This document shows positions 1 to 9,417 of a stretch of DNA of 44,149 nucleotides, piece by piece. A model generated the notes under the pieces. The model had not been told where the DNA came from. It saw only the letters and a program-made list of their open reading frames with translations, and did not search any database. The DNA is from Candidatus Zixiibacteriota bacterium. Its GTDB lineage: Bacteria > Zixibacteria > MSB-5A5 > UBA10806. The stretch covers positions 3,322,345 through 3,366,493 of the forward strand of contig CP070742.1 of NCBI GenBank assembly GCA_020348065.1. Reading direction: 5' to 3'. The position numbers and the translations under genes are program-made. Position 1 is the first letter of the stretch. The number at the start of each line of letters is the position of its first letter.

Positions 1-188
1 TCGATATCTTCGATATAGGGGGAAGGCTGGTCAAGAAATTGGCGTCACAACATTACCCGGCGGGAGAAAACAGTATCGTCTGGAACGGCAAAAACAAGTA
101 TAATGAAAATGCCGCCAGCGGAATATACCTGTTCAGGTTCTCTTCCGGAAATAACGTCGAAGTAAAACAGATGACATTATTGAAGTAA
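1..188 (+). CDS. C-terminal end of a T9SS type A sorting-domain protein (5' truncated)
   Basis: The open frame starting at base 3 encodes about 61 residues ending at TAA (186-188). It reads as a type IX secretion C-terminal sorting domain: an Asp-Ile-Phe-Asp-Ile-Gly-Gly-Arg strand, the PAGENSIVWNGKN turn, ASGIYLFRF and a terminal KQMTLLK. In this family the domain directs a periplasmic cargo across the outer membrane and is then usually cleaved. The passenger domain lies outside the window, so its function is unknown. It is convergent with the minus-strand glycosyltransferase that ends at 245. Confidence 0.85.
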   Translation, partial: DIFDIGGRLVKKLASQHYPAGENSIVWNGKNKYNENAASGIYLFRFSSGNNVEVKQMTLLK

Positions 189-203
189 TTATATCCCTCA
201 AAA

Positions 204-251
204 GATCCCGTCCCCTTATTAAGCACTACAGGGGGCGGGATTATTTATTTT
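204..251 (+). terminator. Rho-independent terminator, probably bidirectional
   Basis: An inverted repeat (arms at about 205-215 and 231-241, one G-T wobble) is followed by a T-rich stretch (241-251) on the plus strand. An AAAA run before the left arm gives TTTT in the other direction. It sits between two convergent genes (stops at 188 and 245), so it can serve both. Confidence 0.7.
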
Positions 252-1420
252 CCCGTCTTCAAGATATCTCCGAAAAACCTGTCGAATTTGTCGGCGATTA
301 TATCCCAGCTGTAGTGGTCTACAATCCTCTTTCGGGCTTGCCTGCCCAAATCGTCCGAAAGCCCATCATCCGCGAACAGTCTTTTTAAACCGCCGGCAAG
401 GCTTTTGGAGTTCTGGTTCACAATAAGGCCGGTCTCGCCGTCGACCACAAGTTCGCCTGTACCACCCAGACCAAAGGTGATGGTCGGGACTCCGCAGGAC
501 GCCGCTTCAGCAACGGACATCCCAAAACCCTCCCCGATCAACGAGGGCAGCGCCAATATCCTGGCGCTTCGGTATTTTTCAATCAGCTTATCGTGCCCCA
601 CAGCGTCGTAAAATGTTATTTTCTTCGATAAATCCAGAGACTCGACAATTTCAAGAAGAGGCGTTTTCTCCGGTCCGCAACCGATTATCTCCAGTTCGGC
701 CTCCGGAAACGAATCTCTTACCTGCCTGTATGCCTCCAGCAAGATACCAGCCCCTTTCTGCTTTATAAGTCTGCCGATAAAGAGAATTTTGTTCGATTTT
801 GACGGTTTCGTATCGCCCGGTTTGAATTTCTCCGTATCGATCCCCATTGGAATAATTTCAATTTTATCCGGCCGACCCCGTCCTCCTAAAATCCGCAACA
901 TGTAATTGCTGTTTAGAGTCAGGCCCGAAGCGATTTTCAAAGCGGAATCCGCGAATTTATTAAAAGGATATTTCCGCGCCAAATGCACGTCGGTTCCATG
1001 CCCGGTGAAGATAATTTTCGAGGCGCTTTTTTTGTATAATCTCCGCGCCCAGAACGCGGATGGAAACAGCCAGTGCACATTTACTATATCAAATTCCTCT
1101 TCCTTTAATGTCCTCAATACTTTTCGATACATGGCGTTTATGAATAACGCAAAGCCGAAAATTCTAAAAGGGTTATTTTTTAATCCCGGCAGGAGCCCGC
1201 CGGAATAGGCGAAGTTTTCCATTCTTTCGGGCAGATATTTAAATCGTTTAATCTTTATTCCCGCCCACTGTTCCTCCGTTCTTATCCCCTTATGATGAGG
1301 AACAACAACTGTTACATCCCAGCCGCGTTCCTGCAAACGCAGGCAAAACTCCCATAAAAAAGGCGAAAGGCTGTCTCCGGGCTTCAACGGAAAACTGGTC
1401 GATACAATTAGTATTCTCAT
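245..1420 (-). CDS. Glycosyltransferase family 4 (GT-B fold)
   Basis: This 391-residue cytoplasmic enzyme should move a sugar from a nucleotide donor onto a lipid-linked glycan. The N-terminal Rossmann half starts MRILIVSTSFPLKPGD and carries a GHGTD acceptor-side motif (140-144). The C-terminal half has the FIGRLIKQKG segment (about 214-223) and an EX7E pattern (E297, E305) typical of retaining GT4 enzymes. The ATG is preceded by GGAG at good spacing. It is the last gene of the surface-glycan module, about 20 bases after the GT-C gene. Sugar and linkage cannot be predicted. Confidence 0.88.
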   Translation of the reverse strand: MRILIVSTSFPLKPGDSLSPFLWEFCLRLQERGWDVTVVVPHHKGIRTEEQWAGIKIKRFKYLPERMENFAYSGGLLPGLKNNPFRIFGFALFINAMYRKVLRTLKEEEFDIVNVHWLFPSAFWARRLYKKSASKIIFTGHGTDVHLARKYPFNKFADSALKIASGLTLNSNYMLRILGGRGRPDKIEIIPMGIDTEKFKPGDTKPSKSNKILFIGRLIKQKGAGILLEAYRQVRDSFPEAELEIIGCGPEKTPLLEIVESLDLSKKITFYDAVGHDKLIEKYRSARILALPSLIGEGFGMSVAEAASCGVPTITFGLGGTGELVVDGETGLIVNQNSKSLAGGLKRLFADDGLSDDLGRQARKRIVDHYSWDIIADKFDRFFGDILKTGK

Positions 1421-1439
1421 CGCGCGTCTCCAACTTACT

Positions 1440-2939
1440 CTATCGGATTATTCTGTAAAGGCTCCAGCCGAAAGGGGTTCCGTCAACGATCGAGGAAATC
1501 GTCAGGAAATCAACAAGTTCGTCGTTTTCAAGACGTCCCAGATAATCGGAACTGTTTTCAAAATAAATATAATCCGCTTTCTGAATCTCCAGCAGCTTCG
1601 TAAAATCGCTGTAAAGTACCGGTATCCAGATGGAAGGCCTGTCGCAATACCACCACACGGCGTCGGAAGCGTCGGATACAATCACCGCGCCCGGTTCGGT
1701 TTTTTCCGCTATTATCCGATAAACGTCCTTATTTTTTTCAATTCTGCCCGCATAACCCTTAAGCTCTATTTCGAGGTAGGGGAAACGCAACGGCAGCAAC
1801 AACAATAATATCGCCACAACCCATAAATACCTTTTTCTGAAAATGGGCAAATGTTTTCTAAATTGGATTAATCCCAGAATTGCTAAAACGATTATAACGC
1901 CCTGGATATTCACCAGATGCCGGAGATGAATCCCGTTGAATGAAGACAGCGCTATTAATAGTATTAATGATGTTATACCGAACCCGAGAAATCTCCTTTG
2001 AAGATTGTCGAAATATTTCCTCCTCATAACCGCGAATACAAATGGTATCGCGCCCAAGAAATTAAGTACGATTATCGTCCACCAAGAGAAGAATAATGTA
2101 CCGGCGACGAACTTTTTTAAGACGTAAAACGGGAAATGCGAAACAGCATAAAAGAATGACATAGGGGTAAAAGACCTGTAGGTGTAATAGTAATAGTCGA
2201 GATGTCCCATGCCCTTGGTAAATTCTCCGTAAGCCTGAAGGGTGAAAATCGGATTTCCGAGAACAACATAATTTCTTATAAGCCAGGGCGACAGGACCAA
2301 TATCATTACCGCCGACCATAAAATTATGGTTCGCAATTTTCTGCCGGTAAGAAAAAACAAGACCGGAATCGCCAGCGCAATCATCTGATACCGGGCCAAT
2401 ACCGCTAATCCGAACAGAGATGCCGATACGACTATTCTCACTCCGGTTGTTTTAGATATCAGGAGATAGATGGAAAACAGAAGCAACGCCGCCGTGAGAG
2501 GTTCCGGCGATCCTTCCAGGGCCGTCGAGAGCGTGCTCTGACTCAAACCCATTAAAGCCGCCCCCATTACCGCCCATTCACTTCCCGCTATTTTCCCTGC
2601 GACTATAAATACCCCCAGAATTAGAAGCCATATTGAGACTATTATCGCCGCAAGAATCGTCGAGTCGTTCATGCCGAATATCGTAAACCAGATAGCCAGA
2701 TAAACCGGGTAAGCCGGGGCCCAGAGGTTATTCGGTCGGGGAATATCGGGGCCAAATGAAAAGGCGAGCGGATACAGATGGCCGAGACTGAAACCCTCTC
2801 CCCTGATTATACTCCTGCCCAGCCCGGCATAATCGTTGCCGTCGGACAAACCCAGATAACCATTAAAAAAGTACCAACAGTATAACCCGGAAGCAATCAA
2901 TATAACAATTAATAGAATATATTTTTTATAAGCCGCCAT
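1440..2939 (-). CDS. Multi-pass membrane glycosyltransferase, GT-C (PMT/ArnT-like)
   Basis: This 499-residue protein has about 11-12 hydrophobic segments and an early extracytoplasmic loop with acidic residues (D33, D36 followed by Tyr), where GT-C enzymes place their catalytic Asp. A soluble C-terminal part of about 90 residues follows the last membrane segment. The family (GT39/ArnT/PMT_2) transfers sugars from polyprenyl-phosphate donors on the periplasmic face. Its ATG overlaps the stop of the upstream GT2 gene by one base (TAATG), so translation is probably coupled. A lipid-donor glycosyltransferase for surface glycan or glycoprotein is the best reading; the acceptor is unknown. Confidence 0.75.
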   Translation of the reverse strand: MAAYKKYILLIVILIASGLYCWYFFNGYLGLSDGNDYAGLGRSIIRGEGFSLGHLYPLAFSFGPDIPRPNNLWAPAYPVYLAIWFTIFGMNDSTILAAIIVSIWLLILGVFIVAGKIAGSEWAVMGAALMGLSQSTLSTALEGSPEPLTAALLLFSIYLLISKTTGVRIVVSASLFGLAVLARYQMIALAIPVLFFLTGRKLRTIILWSAVMILVLSPWLIRNYVVLGNPIFTLQAYGEFTKGMGHLDYYYYTYRSFTPMSFFYAVSHFPFYVLKKFVAGTLFFSWWTIIVLNFLGAIPFVFAVMRRKYFDNLQRRFLGFGITSLILLIALSSFNGIHLRHLVNIQGVIIVLAILGLIQFRKHLPIFRKRYLWVVAILLLLLPLRFPYLEIELKGYAGRIEKNKDVYRIIAEKTEPGAVIVSDASDAVWWYCDRPSIWIPVLYSDFTKLLEIQKADYIYFENSSDYLGRLENDELVDFLTISSIVDGTPFGWSLYRIIR

Positions 2940-3871
2940 TATTTCGGTTTTCTAAAACTCTGAACCATACAGCTGTATAACAGCCAGCCGTAACAGAAAT
3001 CAAAATGAAATTTCCCGCCCTGCATTTTTGCCAGGGATTTTAAAATTACGATAGCCGGTCTCGATCTGAACGGTGATACCGTCCAGGCGATTGTCTTTTT
3101 AAAAATATCGGCATCGGGATCCGGCAACCCCAGTAACCACCCGTTTTTAAAAATCCTGGAAGCCTTATGTTTTTTCAGCAATACCCTGTAACTGGTTCTG
3201 CCGAAACGTTCATATTCGGATATCGTCTCCTCAAGAGTTTTCGAATGATAATGATACGACACCGCCTCCGGATTGTATCGTATCGGAATCGATTCTTTTT
3301 CCAGACGAATTCCGAAATCGGTATCCTCCCCCTTCCAGCCTTCGAAATCGAGGTCGAAGCCCGACAGCCGGGCGAAAATATCTTTTCTTATGGAAAAATT
3401 TCCGCTGTTAAACCAGCTTCCGGGAATCTCTCTCCCTTTTATAATACGGAAACGCCCCCTGGACATGATAAATTTCATGACCCTGTCATAATTAAAATCC
3501 GGGGGTTTTTTCCAGGAGCCGACTATGACCGAATCGGGATATCTTCCCCACGAAGACAAATAAGCCGCCATCATTTCGGGTGATGGTTCCATATCTCCGT
3601 CCAGGAAAAGAACCTGCCCACCGGAGGTCTTTTCAAATCCCATGTTTCTGATAATCGAACGCCCCACGTTTTTTTCGGACCTGATATATTTCAGAAATAT
3701 GGGCAACCTCTGTCTTTTGACGAAATCATCGGTCCCATCGGTCGAGCAGTCATCGGCGATGACTATTTCGAAAACCTTCGGATTTTTTATCTGCGCCGCC
3801 AGGCTGCGTAATGTCCTGGAAAGAATGTCTTTCTGGTTGTATGTAATAATCAAAATGGAATATTTAATCAT
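2939..3871 (-). CDS. Glycosyltransferase family 2 (GT-A fold)
   Basis: This 310-residue enzyme has classic GT2 landmarks: the YSILIITYNQ N-terminus, the ADDCSTDGT nucleotide-binding turn (D40, D41), the metal-binding DGD (91-93), and a GWKGEDTDFGIRL segment (E182, D183) that supplies the catalytic acid region and resembles the galactosyltransferase 7 C-terminal family. It overlaps the upstream GT4 gene by 8 bases and the downstream GT-C gene by 1 base, which places it firmly in the glycan operon. It probably adds one sugar to a growing surface polysaccharide on the cytoplasmic face. Confidence 0.9.
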   Translation of the reverse strand: MIKYSILIITYNQKDILSRTLRSLAAQIKNPKVFEIVIADDCSTDGTDDFVKRQRLPIFLKYIRSEKNVGRSIIRNMGFEKTSGGQVLFLDGDMEPSPEMMAAYLSSWGRYPDSVIVGSWKKPPDFNYDRVMKFIMSRGRFRIIKGREIPGSWFNSGNFSIRKDIFARLSGFDLDFEGWKGEDTDFGIRLEKESIPIRYNPEAVSYHYHSKTLEETISEYERFGRTSYRVLLKKHKASRIFKNGWLLGLPDPDADIFKKTIAWTVSPFRSRPAIVILKSLAKMQGGKFHFDFCYGWLLYSCMVQSFRKPK

Positions 3872-4988
3872 TGCCCGCTTCCAATTCCCGGTAGATTTGT
3901 ATCAGTTTCTCAGATTCGTTTTCCCAGTTATTCTTTCTCGCGGATATCCGGCAATTTTCCTTAACTTCATCATATCGACGCTTATCGTTCAAAAATCGCG
4001 ATATCTCCTCGGCCGCCTCCCGCGGTCGGCCTAACGGGATCACTATTCCGGTATCTTCATTTTTCGCAAACCGGGATATCTCCGGCATAGGCGAGACTAT
4101 CTGCGGGATTCCCGCCACCAGATACTGGAACAGTTTTTGCGGCAGGGCCAGTCTGTTATTCAACGCTGCGTCCTCCATTAAAAGCAACCCCGCGTCCGCG
4201 GAGACAGTGTAATTCAAAAGCTCATCAGGCGATACCCGTCCGGCGAGGATAACTTTATCTTTTATCCCGTATTCCGCCGACCTTTTTCCGATCTCATCTT
4301 CGATCGGCCCCCGGCCCAGAAATATCATTACAGTATTATTAAGATACTTCATAATTTCCATCTGGTAAAGTAGTCCCTGGCCATTTCTCAATACCCCCTG
4401 ATACAAAATTATTTTATAATTCTCTGGAATATTGAATTTCCTGTGTAAATCGACAGGCTTTAAATTAGATATGAGCATGGCCGCGTTTCTTATTATCGCT
4501 GGTTTTTCAATTCCGTATCTTTTACATAGTTCCTCGGCAATAGACTCGTTTATCGTAATAACCTTATTCGCCTTTCCAATCAGTTGCTTTTCCAGCCCCC
4601 GCCAGATCGCCTTAAGGGTATTGCGTCCCTGCAGGGGCTCGAGCTCCGTGTAAAGCTCCCGCGCTTCATATATAAGTTTCCCGCCGGCCTTCCTGGCCGC
4701 ACGATAAGCCCCGGATAAAACATCGAGATCAACCGCGTGATATATGTCCGCTTTAATCCTGGCCCCCATCAATCCGGCTAATAAATTGAATTGTAAAAAT
4801 CTGATTTTTCTCGTGGGCCAGGTATATTGCCTGACTCTATGTATGGGATGTCCATTGTAATTATTCGGTTTTGCCCCCACGGTGCAGATTATCTCGACAT
4901 CATGCCCCATTCCCCCTATGACATCGATCTCCAGCCTGGCCCGGGAGTCGAATTCGAGACTGTTTAGAATCAAATAGACTACTTTCAA
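3864..4988 (-). CDS. Glycosyltransferase family 4-like (GT-B fold)
   Basis: This 374-residue enzyme begins VVYLILNSLEFDSRARLEI and has the C-terminal GT-B half with KIILYQGVLRNGQG, VIFLGRGP and LALPQKLFQYLVAG. The usual second Glu of the EX7E motif is Gln in that last segment, as in several GT4 subgroups. The start is TTG and shares TTGA with the TGA stop of the upstream deacetylase gene, which indicates coupled translation. It overlaps the following GT2 gene by 8 bases. The substrate is unknown; it is clearly part of the same surface-glycan module. Confidence 0.85.
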   Translation of the reverse strand: MKVVYLILNSLEFDSRARLEIDVIGGMGHDVEIICTVGAKPNNYNGHPIHRVRQYTWPTRKIRFLQFNLLAGLMGARIKADIYHAVDLDVLSGAYRAARKAGGKLIYEARELYTELEPLQGRNTLKAIWRGLEKQLIGKANKVITINESIAEELCKRYGIEKPAIIRNAAMLISNLKPVDLHRKFNIPENYKIILYQGVLRNGQGLLYQMEIMKYLNNTVMIFLGRGPIEDEIGKRSAEYGIKDKVILAGRVSPDELLNYTVSADAGLLLMEDAALNNRLALPQKLFQYLVAGIPQIVSPMPEISRFAKNEDTGIVIPLGRPREAAEEISRFLNDKRRYDEVKENCRISARKNNWENESEKLIQIYRELEAGND

Positions 4989-6298
4989 TCATTAACCGCC
5001 ATTTTACTTTTCAAATGCCGTGCCGTCTCTCCCGGGGAAATAAAATAAGCCGCTTCATTTCGAGCATAATCAATTAAATCAAAAAAAATCTCCGCCCAGC
5101 CCGGGTAATCGACATTATACATGGTCCTCTGGTGCCAATCCAACACCAAAATCCCCCGGGCGTCCTTGACTCTATTTATCAGCTTTTTCGCATGCCCCGA
5201 CAATTCCGCATAATTTAAAGGGTCATTTTCAATAAGTCCGCAATCCATGATCGCTATAGGAATCTCGACAATGCCCAATCCTGCGTTATTATCTTTGTCA
5301 AAAGGCATAAAGGGCAGGTCTATACCTTGATAAAAACCGATCTCCTCGTCAAAACCGAGGCAGGATGAATATTCAAATCCGTTTTCGGCGGCCGCCCGCC
5401 AGTACTCCGGCAAAGAGGCCGATAGATAATGAGGTCTGATCCCTGATATTGAAATTCTCGTTGATTGACTTAATATTTCTTTGGATTCCGTAATGCTATC
5501 ACCTTTGTAACATTCGATGCCGGAATGAAGCCCCAGCTCAAAACCGCTTTTCTTAATATCTTCAATTGATTTCTTCAATTGATTAATTTTATATTTCGGA
5601 TCGTTTTTATTATTCCTGTTTCCGGGGAAAACGAAAAATGTCGATTTCAGCCCGATTCTTTTCTCATGATCTATCCAGTCGGTAATTCCATCATAGGGAT
5701 TCCCGGCTAAACCTAAAAAGGACTTAACGGAATCAAGCAGGCCCTTAAATCCGCCCGGAACATCCCTCTTGAATAATAATCTAACGCTGCCGAGAACCGA
5801 ACGCCGTATCATATCAACATCGTGAGTAACAGCCAGCGCGAAACTATATCCCCTCGGCCAAAGCGAAAAATCGCCCTCGCTCGATTGAATAATATCATTT
5901 TCTTTTAAGTGATTGAAAAAGCTCTTTATCATCCCGCCCAGAGATTCCTCCGGAAAGTCATCGGGTCTATGTTCCGAATCGGAATACGGGCCCACGGTCG
6001 TTTTTATCGATATCTTCTCGAAAATTCTCTCTATAGGATCGGGTGATATATACAAACAATTACCATTATCGCCCGCCGGGGCATTCAATGAATCCCCTTT
6101 CTCTATTTCGTTCGATAAAATTACCCTCGCGGAGGCGGGAGCTTTGCTTTCGGTATCTCGCCAGATAACGGGAGTGTCTTTATCCTCGACAAATTTATAA
6201 TCGCTGAATGCTGATAAGTAGCGGAAAACATGATCGGATGCCGCCCCGGTCAATTTCTCGTTTTTATACCAGTATTTTATTATAAAATTCTCAGGCAT
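4985..6298 (-). CDS. Polysaccharide deacetylase-like protein (NodB/CE4 fold)
   Basis: This 437-residue protein has an N-terminal region of about 150 residues without clear motifs, then a NodB-like barrel with FALAVTHDVD (catalytic and metal-binding D160/D162), a GFELGLHSG segment (metal His region) and a late VLDWHQRTM strand. There is no signal peptide, so it is expected in the cytoplasm or at the inner face. CE4 relatives in exopolysaccharide clusters remove N-acetyl groups from glycans; some may be inactive. Its ATG lies in an 8-base overlap with the upstream acyltransferase gene, and its TGA overlaps the TTG start of the next glycosyltransferase. Confidence 0.82.
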   Translation of the reverse strand: MPENFIIKYWYKNEKLTGAASDHVFRYLSAFSDYKFVEDKDTPVIWRDTESKAPASARVILSNEIEKGDSLNAPAGDNGNCLYISPDPIERIFEKISIKTTVGPYSDSEHRPDDFPEESLGGMIKSFFNHLKENDIIQSSEGDFSLWPRGYSFALAVTHDVDMIRRSVLGSVRLLFKRDVPGGFKGLLDSVKSFLGLAGNPYDGITDWIDHEKRIGLKSTFFVFPGNRNNKNDPKYKINQLKKSIEDIKKSGFELGLHSGIECYKGDSITESKEILSQSTRISISGIRPHYLSASLPEYWRAAAENGFEYSSCLGFDEEIGFYQGIDLPFMPFDKDNNAGLGIVEIPIAIMDCGLIENDPLNYAELSGHAKKLINRVKDARGILVLDWHQRTMYNVDYPGWAEIFFDLIDYARNEAAYFISPGETARHLKSKMAVND

Positions 6299-7241
6299 TT
6301 TTCAATCTTCGCAGCGCCCCGAATAACTTCCCCTTTATATTGATAGCCTTATATACCTGCCAATGATGATATTCCACGGCGCCAAACGATTTTTTAAATT
6401 CGCCTATGCCTTTTATGCTGCCGTCCACAAGATCCCATATGGCCACTTCCTTTTTCCTCAGCTCCGAGCCGATCTCGGCCATGAGAAGCTGATTTATTCC
6501 CAGGTGGTGATATTCGGGATCGGAACCCGCAATCCAGTCATAGGCGAATCGTCCATATATCAATTGTCCCCGGAACGCCACCTCCCTGCCACCCGCGACT
6601 GCGGAATAAATGTGAAGCATGGAGTCATTCAAAAGCTCCGAACACCACTTATTAAGGTCCGACGGTTTTATGGGCGGTTTCATTCCTTTGCGCGCAAAGG
6701 ATAGTTCCCACAGATGCTCATTGAAAGCGTCGGATCGCATGACTTGGATCTTTTCGCGATTCGCCTTATTTATTTTATTCTTAACGTCGTCACGGAAATT
6801 ATTCCCCCAGGAACTTAATTCGGAATCGGTTATCGCCAGGGTCGAGGACCTGTGAATTTTCCAGCCGTTCTTTAATTCCCCGATGGAATTAAATTCAGGA
6901 GTGAAAGAAAGATAAATAAAATCACAGGTTTCCATATAATGATCTATAACAGATTTTAAAAAATTCTCCTCATAAATAGAATTGTAAAAAACCGGTCCGA
7001 AATACTGGAAAAGAAGAGGAATAGTGGCTACCTTAATTCCCGGTCTTTTTCGAAACAGCATATTCGAAATTCCGATTTTGTTACCGTCATGCTCGATAGT
7101 CTTCGCGCTTCCTTCCAGGCCCAGATATTTCGCGCCGTTTTTGACGAACAATGGATGAAAAAAAGCGCCGCCCCATATTGACGAAAGATGACTGTCCTCG
7201 GGAACGGCTTCGGAGATCGTTATTTTATTTGATAATCGCAA
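6291..7241 (-). CDS. FemAB/BioF2-like (GNAT-fold) acyltransferase
   Basis: This 316-residue protein resembles the FemAB-type acetyltransferases found in exopolysaccharide and capsule operons. Recognisable pieces are the SIWGGAFFHPLFV N-terminus, the central FRDDVKNKINKANREKIQV segment, and the GNAT-like pair VAFRGQLIYGRFAYDWIAGSDP ... GINQLLMAEIGSELRKKEV with a late FKKSFGA. Such enzymes acylate amino sugars or peptides. The only upstream start is a TTG lying inside the last codons of the propeller gene (17-base overlap), so the exact N-terminus is uncertain. It is co-transcribed with the deacetylase that follows; substrate and acyl donor are unknown. Confidence 0.72.
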   Translation of the reverse strand: MRLSNKITISEAVPEDSHLSSIWGGAFFHPLFVKNGAKYLGLEGSAKTIEHDGNKIGISNMLFRKRPGIKVATIPLLFQYFGPVFYNSIYEENFLKSVIDHYMETCDFIYLSFTPEFNSIGELKNGWKIHRSSTLAITDSELSSWGNNFRDDVKNKINKANREKIQVMRSDAFNEHLWELSFARKGMKPPIKPSDLNKWCSELLNDSMLHIYSAVAGGREVAFRGQLIYGRFAYDWIAGSDPEYHHLGINQLLMAEIGSELRKKEVAIWDLVDGSIKGIGEFKKSFGAVEYHHWQVYKAINIKGKLFGALRRLKNA

Positions 7242-9417
7242 ATTTCCCTGTGCCGGTTTTCCCCTGGTAATCGACGACGAAGAAATATACCCCGCCGGCG
7301 ACCGGCTCGTCGTTCGAATTTTCGAGATCCCATTCCGGCATCTGGCTCAACCTGAAGGATATTACCCGATCCCCGGATACGGTATAGATGGAGATAACCG
7401 CATTCGTGGGTACCCTTTTGAAGGAAACCGCTCTGTGTCCCTGCTGCACCAGCACTGGATTGGGGAATGCCTCGACATCCGAAAGGTCCTCCGATGGTTG
7501 TTCCACCCCGGAATCGAAAATCGAAAGACCTCCCGAGGTGCCCAGATATATCAGACCGGTTTCCAGGTTTATCTCGATATCCGAAATCTCGTTATTCAGA
7601 AGCGGGCTGTTGTCCGTTGTATAAGTCGCTTTCCAGGTAATTTTATCCGGGCGAAGTACTCCCGCGCCCGTTACAGTCCCTACCCAGATATCCCCGACGC
7701 CATCTGATGCTACCGACTGCACGCTGCCGGAAATCTCCAGCGGCAACTCGACCTGCCGGACGATATTTGTCGCGTTTTCTACATAATAGAGACCTGTCGG
7801 CGCGCCCAGCCATAGGTTGCCGAATGGATCCAGGGCAATATCGGCCACGAATTCCCGAATAACATAATTCAGCCAGGAATCGTCACCCTCGTTAAACGGC
7901 GTGCCCGCGTGATTTAGCTTATGAAGTCCCTGGGTTGTCCCGATCCATAATGAATTTCCCTGCGAAAGCAATGCCCCCACGGTATTCTCCTGAATGGTAA
8001 TCGGTCCTTCGTAATAAACGTGCCAGATGGAATCAACCGGATTAAAAGCTCCCATTACCAATCCCGAATCCGCGTCCAGGGATGAAACCCATACATTTCC
8101 GGCCTGGTCTATCTCGACCGCCGCCGCCGCCCAATAATAAAGGGCGCTGGGAACCCCGAACATGGGGCTGTTATCCGAGGTCCAGTGATCCCATAGTCCT
8201 TCGGCATATCGATATAATCCGCCTCCCCAGGAGCCGACCCAGATAGCACCGTCACCTGCGACCGCAATGCTGTGCGCACTATTATCATTCAGATTGGAGT
8301 TCGAGCTGTTATAAATGGTCCAATCATCATCCCCGAACTTGCTCAAACCCTTTGAATCATGCGTCATCCATAACGCTCCGGTTGAATCAATAGCCATTCT
8401 AGTGATAAAATTCGACGCCGGACCGGGAATAGAATATAGAACCCATAATGAATCCTTAAAACCCGCAAGCCCCGATCCCAGGGTGGCCGCCCAGAGATCG
8501 CCGGTATCATCAAAAGTTATATCGCCGATCCCGGATATCAATCCGTCATTAGTAATGCTCGACCAGGTCGTTCCATCGAAAATCCTTATTCCGGCATTGG
8601 TCGATACATATAAATCGTCCTCGTAGAATAATATCTTCCTTACGCGAAGATTTGAAAAATCCCCCATCTCCACCCAGCTGGTATCGGGAACGGTCTGCAA
8701 TTTAAACAGGCCGCTGTCGACCCCCACCACAACCGTATCATAATAAGCCGCTATTGTTTTTATGTCGGCCCGCCCCATGGGAAAATCACTTTCGTCGAAC
8801 GATCTCCATGTATTGGGATCCTGGATATTCGGATTTGTCTTTTCCGTAAACGCGATACCGCGATCGCAGCCCGCCCAGATATGATCCCCTATTACCGCGA
8901 TACTTTTGATGTCCTCTTCGTCTTCAAGATTTCCCAGCCTTTTGGCCGTATCCTTGATTTCACCGTCATTGGAATATATCAGGAATTTACTGACTCCCAT
9001 ATCGTTGGCCATCCACAAGATGTCACCGTCAATTGAAAGATCGTAAATTGTAATTCTCCTGTCAAAATAACCGCCTTCGCTTTCGACTACGGGATAATTG
9101 ATTATATCGCCATTAAGACTTATCCTGCTCAGCCATCCATCCATCGCCCCGAACCACAACTCTCCCGCTGTATCAACGCCGGCGCAATTATAATCGATTC
9201 CGCCAAGTCCATCCGTATTCGTCAGCTTATTAATTTCTTCGTTGATTATCGAGTAATTTATTATTCCTCCGGATGTGGCACCCCAGACCAGGTCGGAATC
9301 AAATACGATCTGGCGTATATTATTCGAATTCGTATAACTGAACCAATCCTGCGATCGGCCGCCAGAAAACAACACGACTATAATAAGCTGAATTAAAAAA
9401 AACTTCCTGATTACCAT
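7225..9417 (-). CDS. Beta-propeller protein with T9SS sorting domain, PorZ-like architecture
   Basis: This 730-residue exported protein has a signal peptide (residues 1-22, ending GGRSQ) followed by many repeats of the two-component-regulator propeller type (such as GELWFGAMDGWLSRI, DLWAATLGSGLAGF, GNLWLGAPTGLYYV), enough for about two propellers. It ends with an incomplete-looking type A sorting domain (EAFPNPV ... GGVYFFVVDYQGKTGTGKFAIIK). The order of two propellers plus sorting domain and the total length resemble PorZ, the Bacteroidota protein that presents anionic LPS to the PorU sortase. The gene lies between lnt (7-base overlap) and the glycan genes (17-base overlap), which fits a role in surface attachment. 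The PorZ assignment is inference; an ordinary T9SS cargo is the alternative. Confidence 0.78.
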   Translation of the reverse strand: MVIRKFFLIQLIIVVLFSGGRSQDWFSYTNSNNIRQIVFDSDLVWGATSGGIINYSIINEEINKLTNTDGLGGIDYNCAGVDTAGELWFGAMDGWLSRISLNGDIINYPVVESEGGYFDRRITIYDLSIDGDILWMANDMGVSKFLIYSNDGEIKDTAKRLGNLEDEEDIKSIAVIGDHIWAGCDRGIAFTEKTNPNIQDPNTWRSFDESDFPMGRADIKTIAAYYDTVVVGVDSGLFKLQTVPDTSWVEMGDFSNLRVRKILFYEDDLYVSTNAGIRIFDGTTWSSITNDGLISGIGDITFDDTGDLWAATLGSGLAGFKDSLWVLYSIPGPASNFITRMAIDSTGALWMTHDSKGLSKFGDDDWTIYNSSNSNLNDNSAHSIAVAGDGAIWVGSWGGGLYRYAEGLWDHWTSDNSPMFGVPSALYYWAAAAVEIDQAGNVWVSSLDADSGLVMGAFNPVDSIWHVYYEGPITIQENTVGALLSQGNSLWIGTTQGLHKLNHAGTPFNEGDDSWLNYVIREFVADIALDPFGNLWLGAPTGLYYVENATNIVRQVELPLEISGSVQSVASDGVGDIWVGTVTGAGVLRPDKITWKATYTTDNSPLLNNEISDIEINLETGLIYLGTSGGLSIFDSGVEQPSEDLSDVEAFPNPVLVQQGHRAVSFKRVPTNAVISIYTVSGDRVISFRLSQMPEWDLENSNDEPVAGGVYFFVVDYQGKTGTGKFAIIK

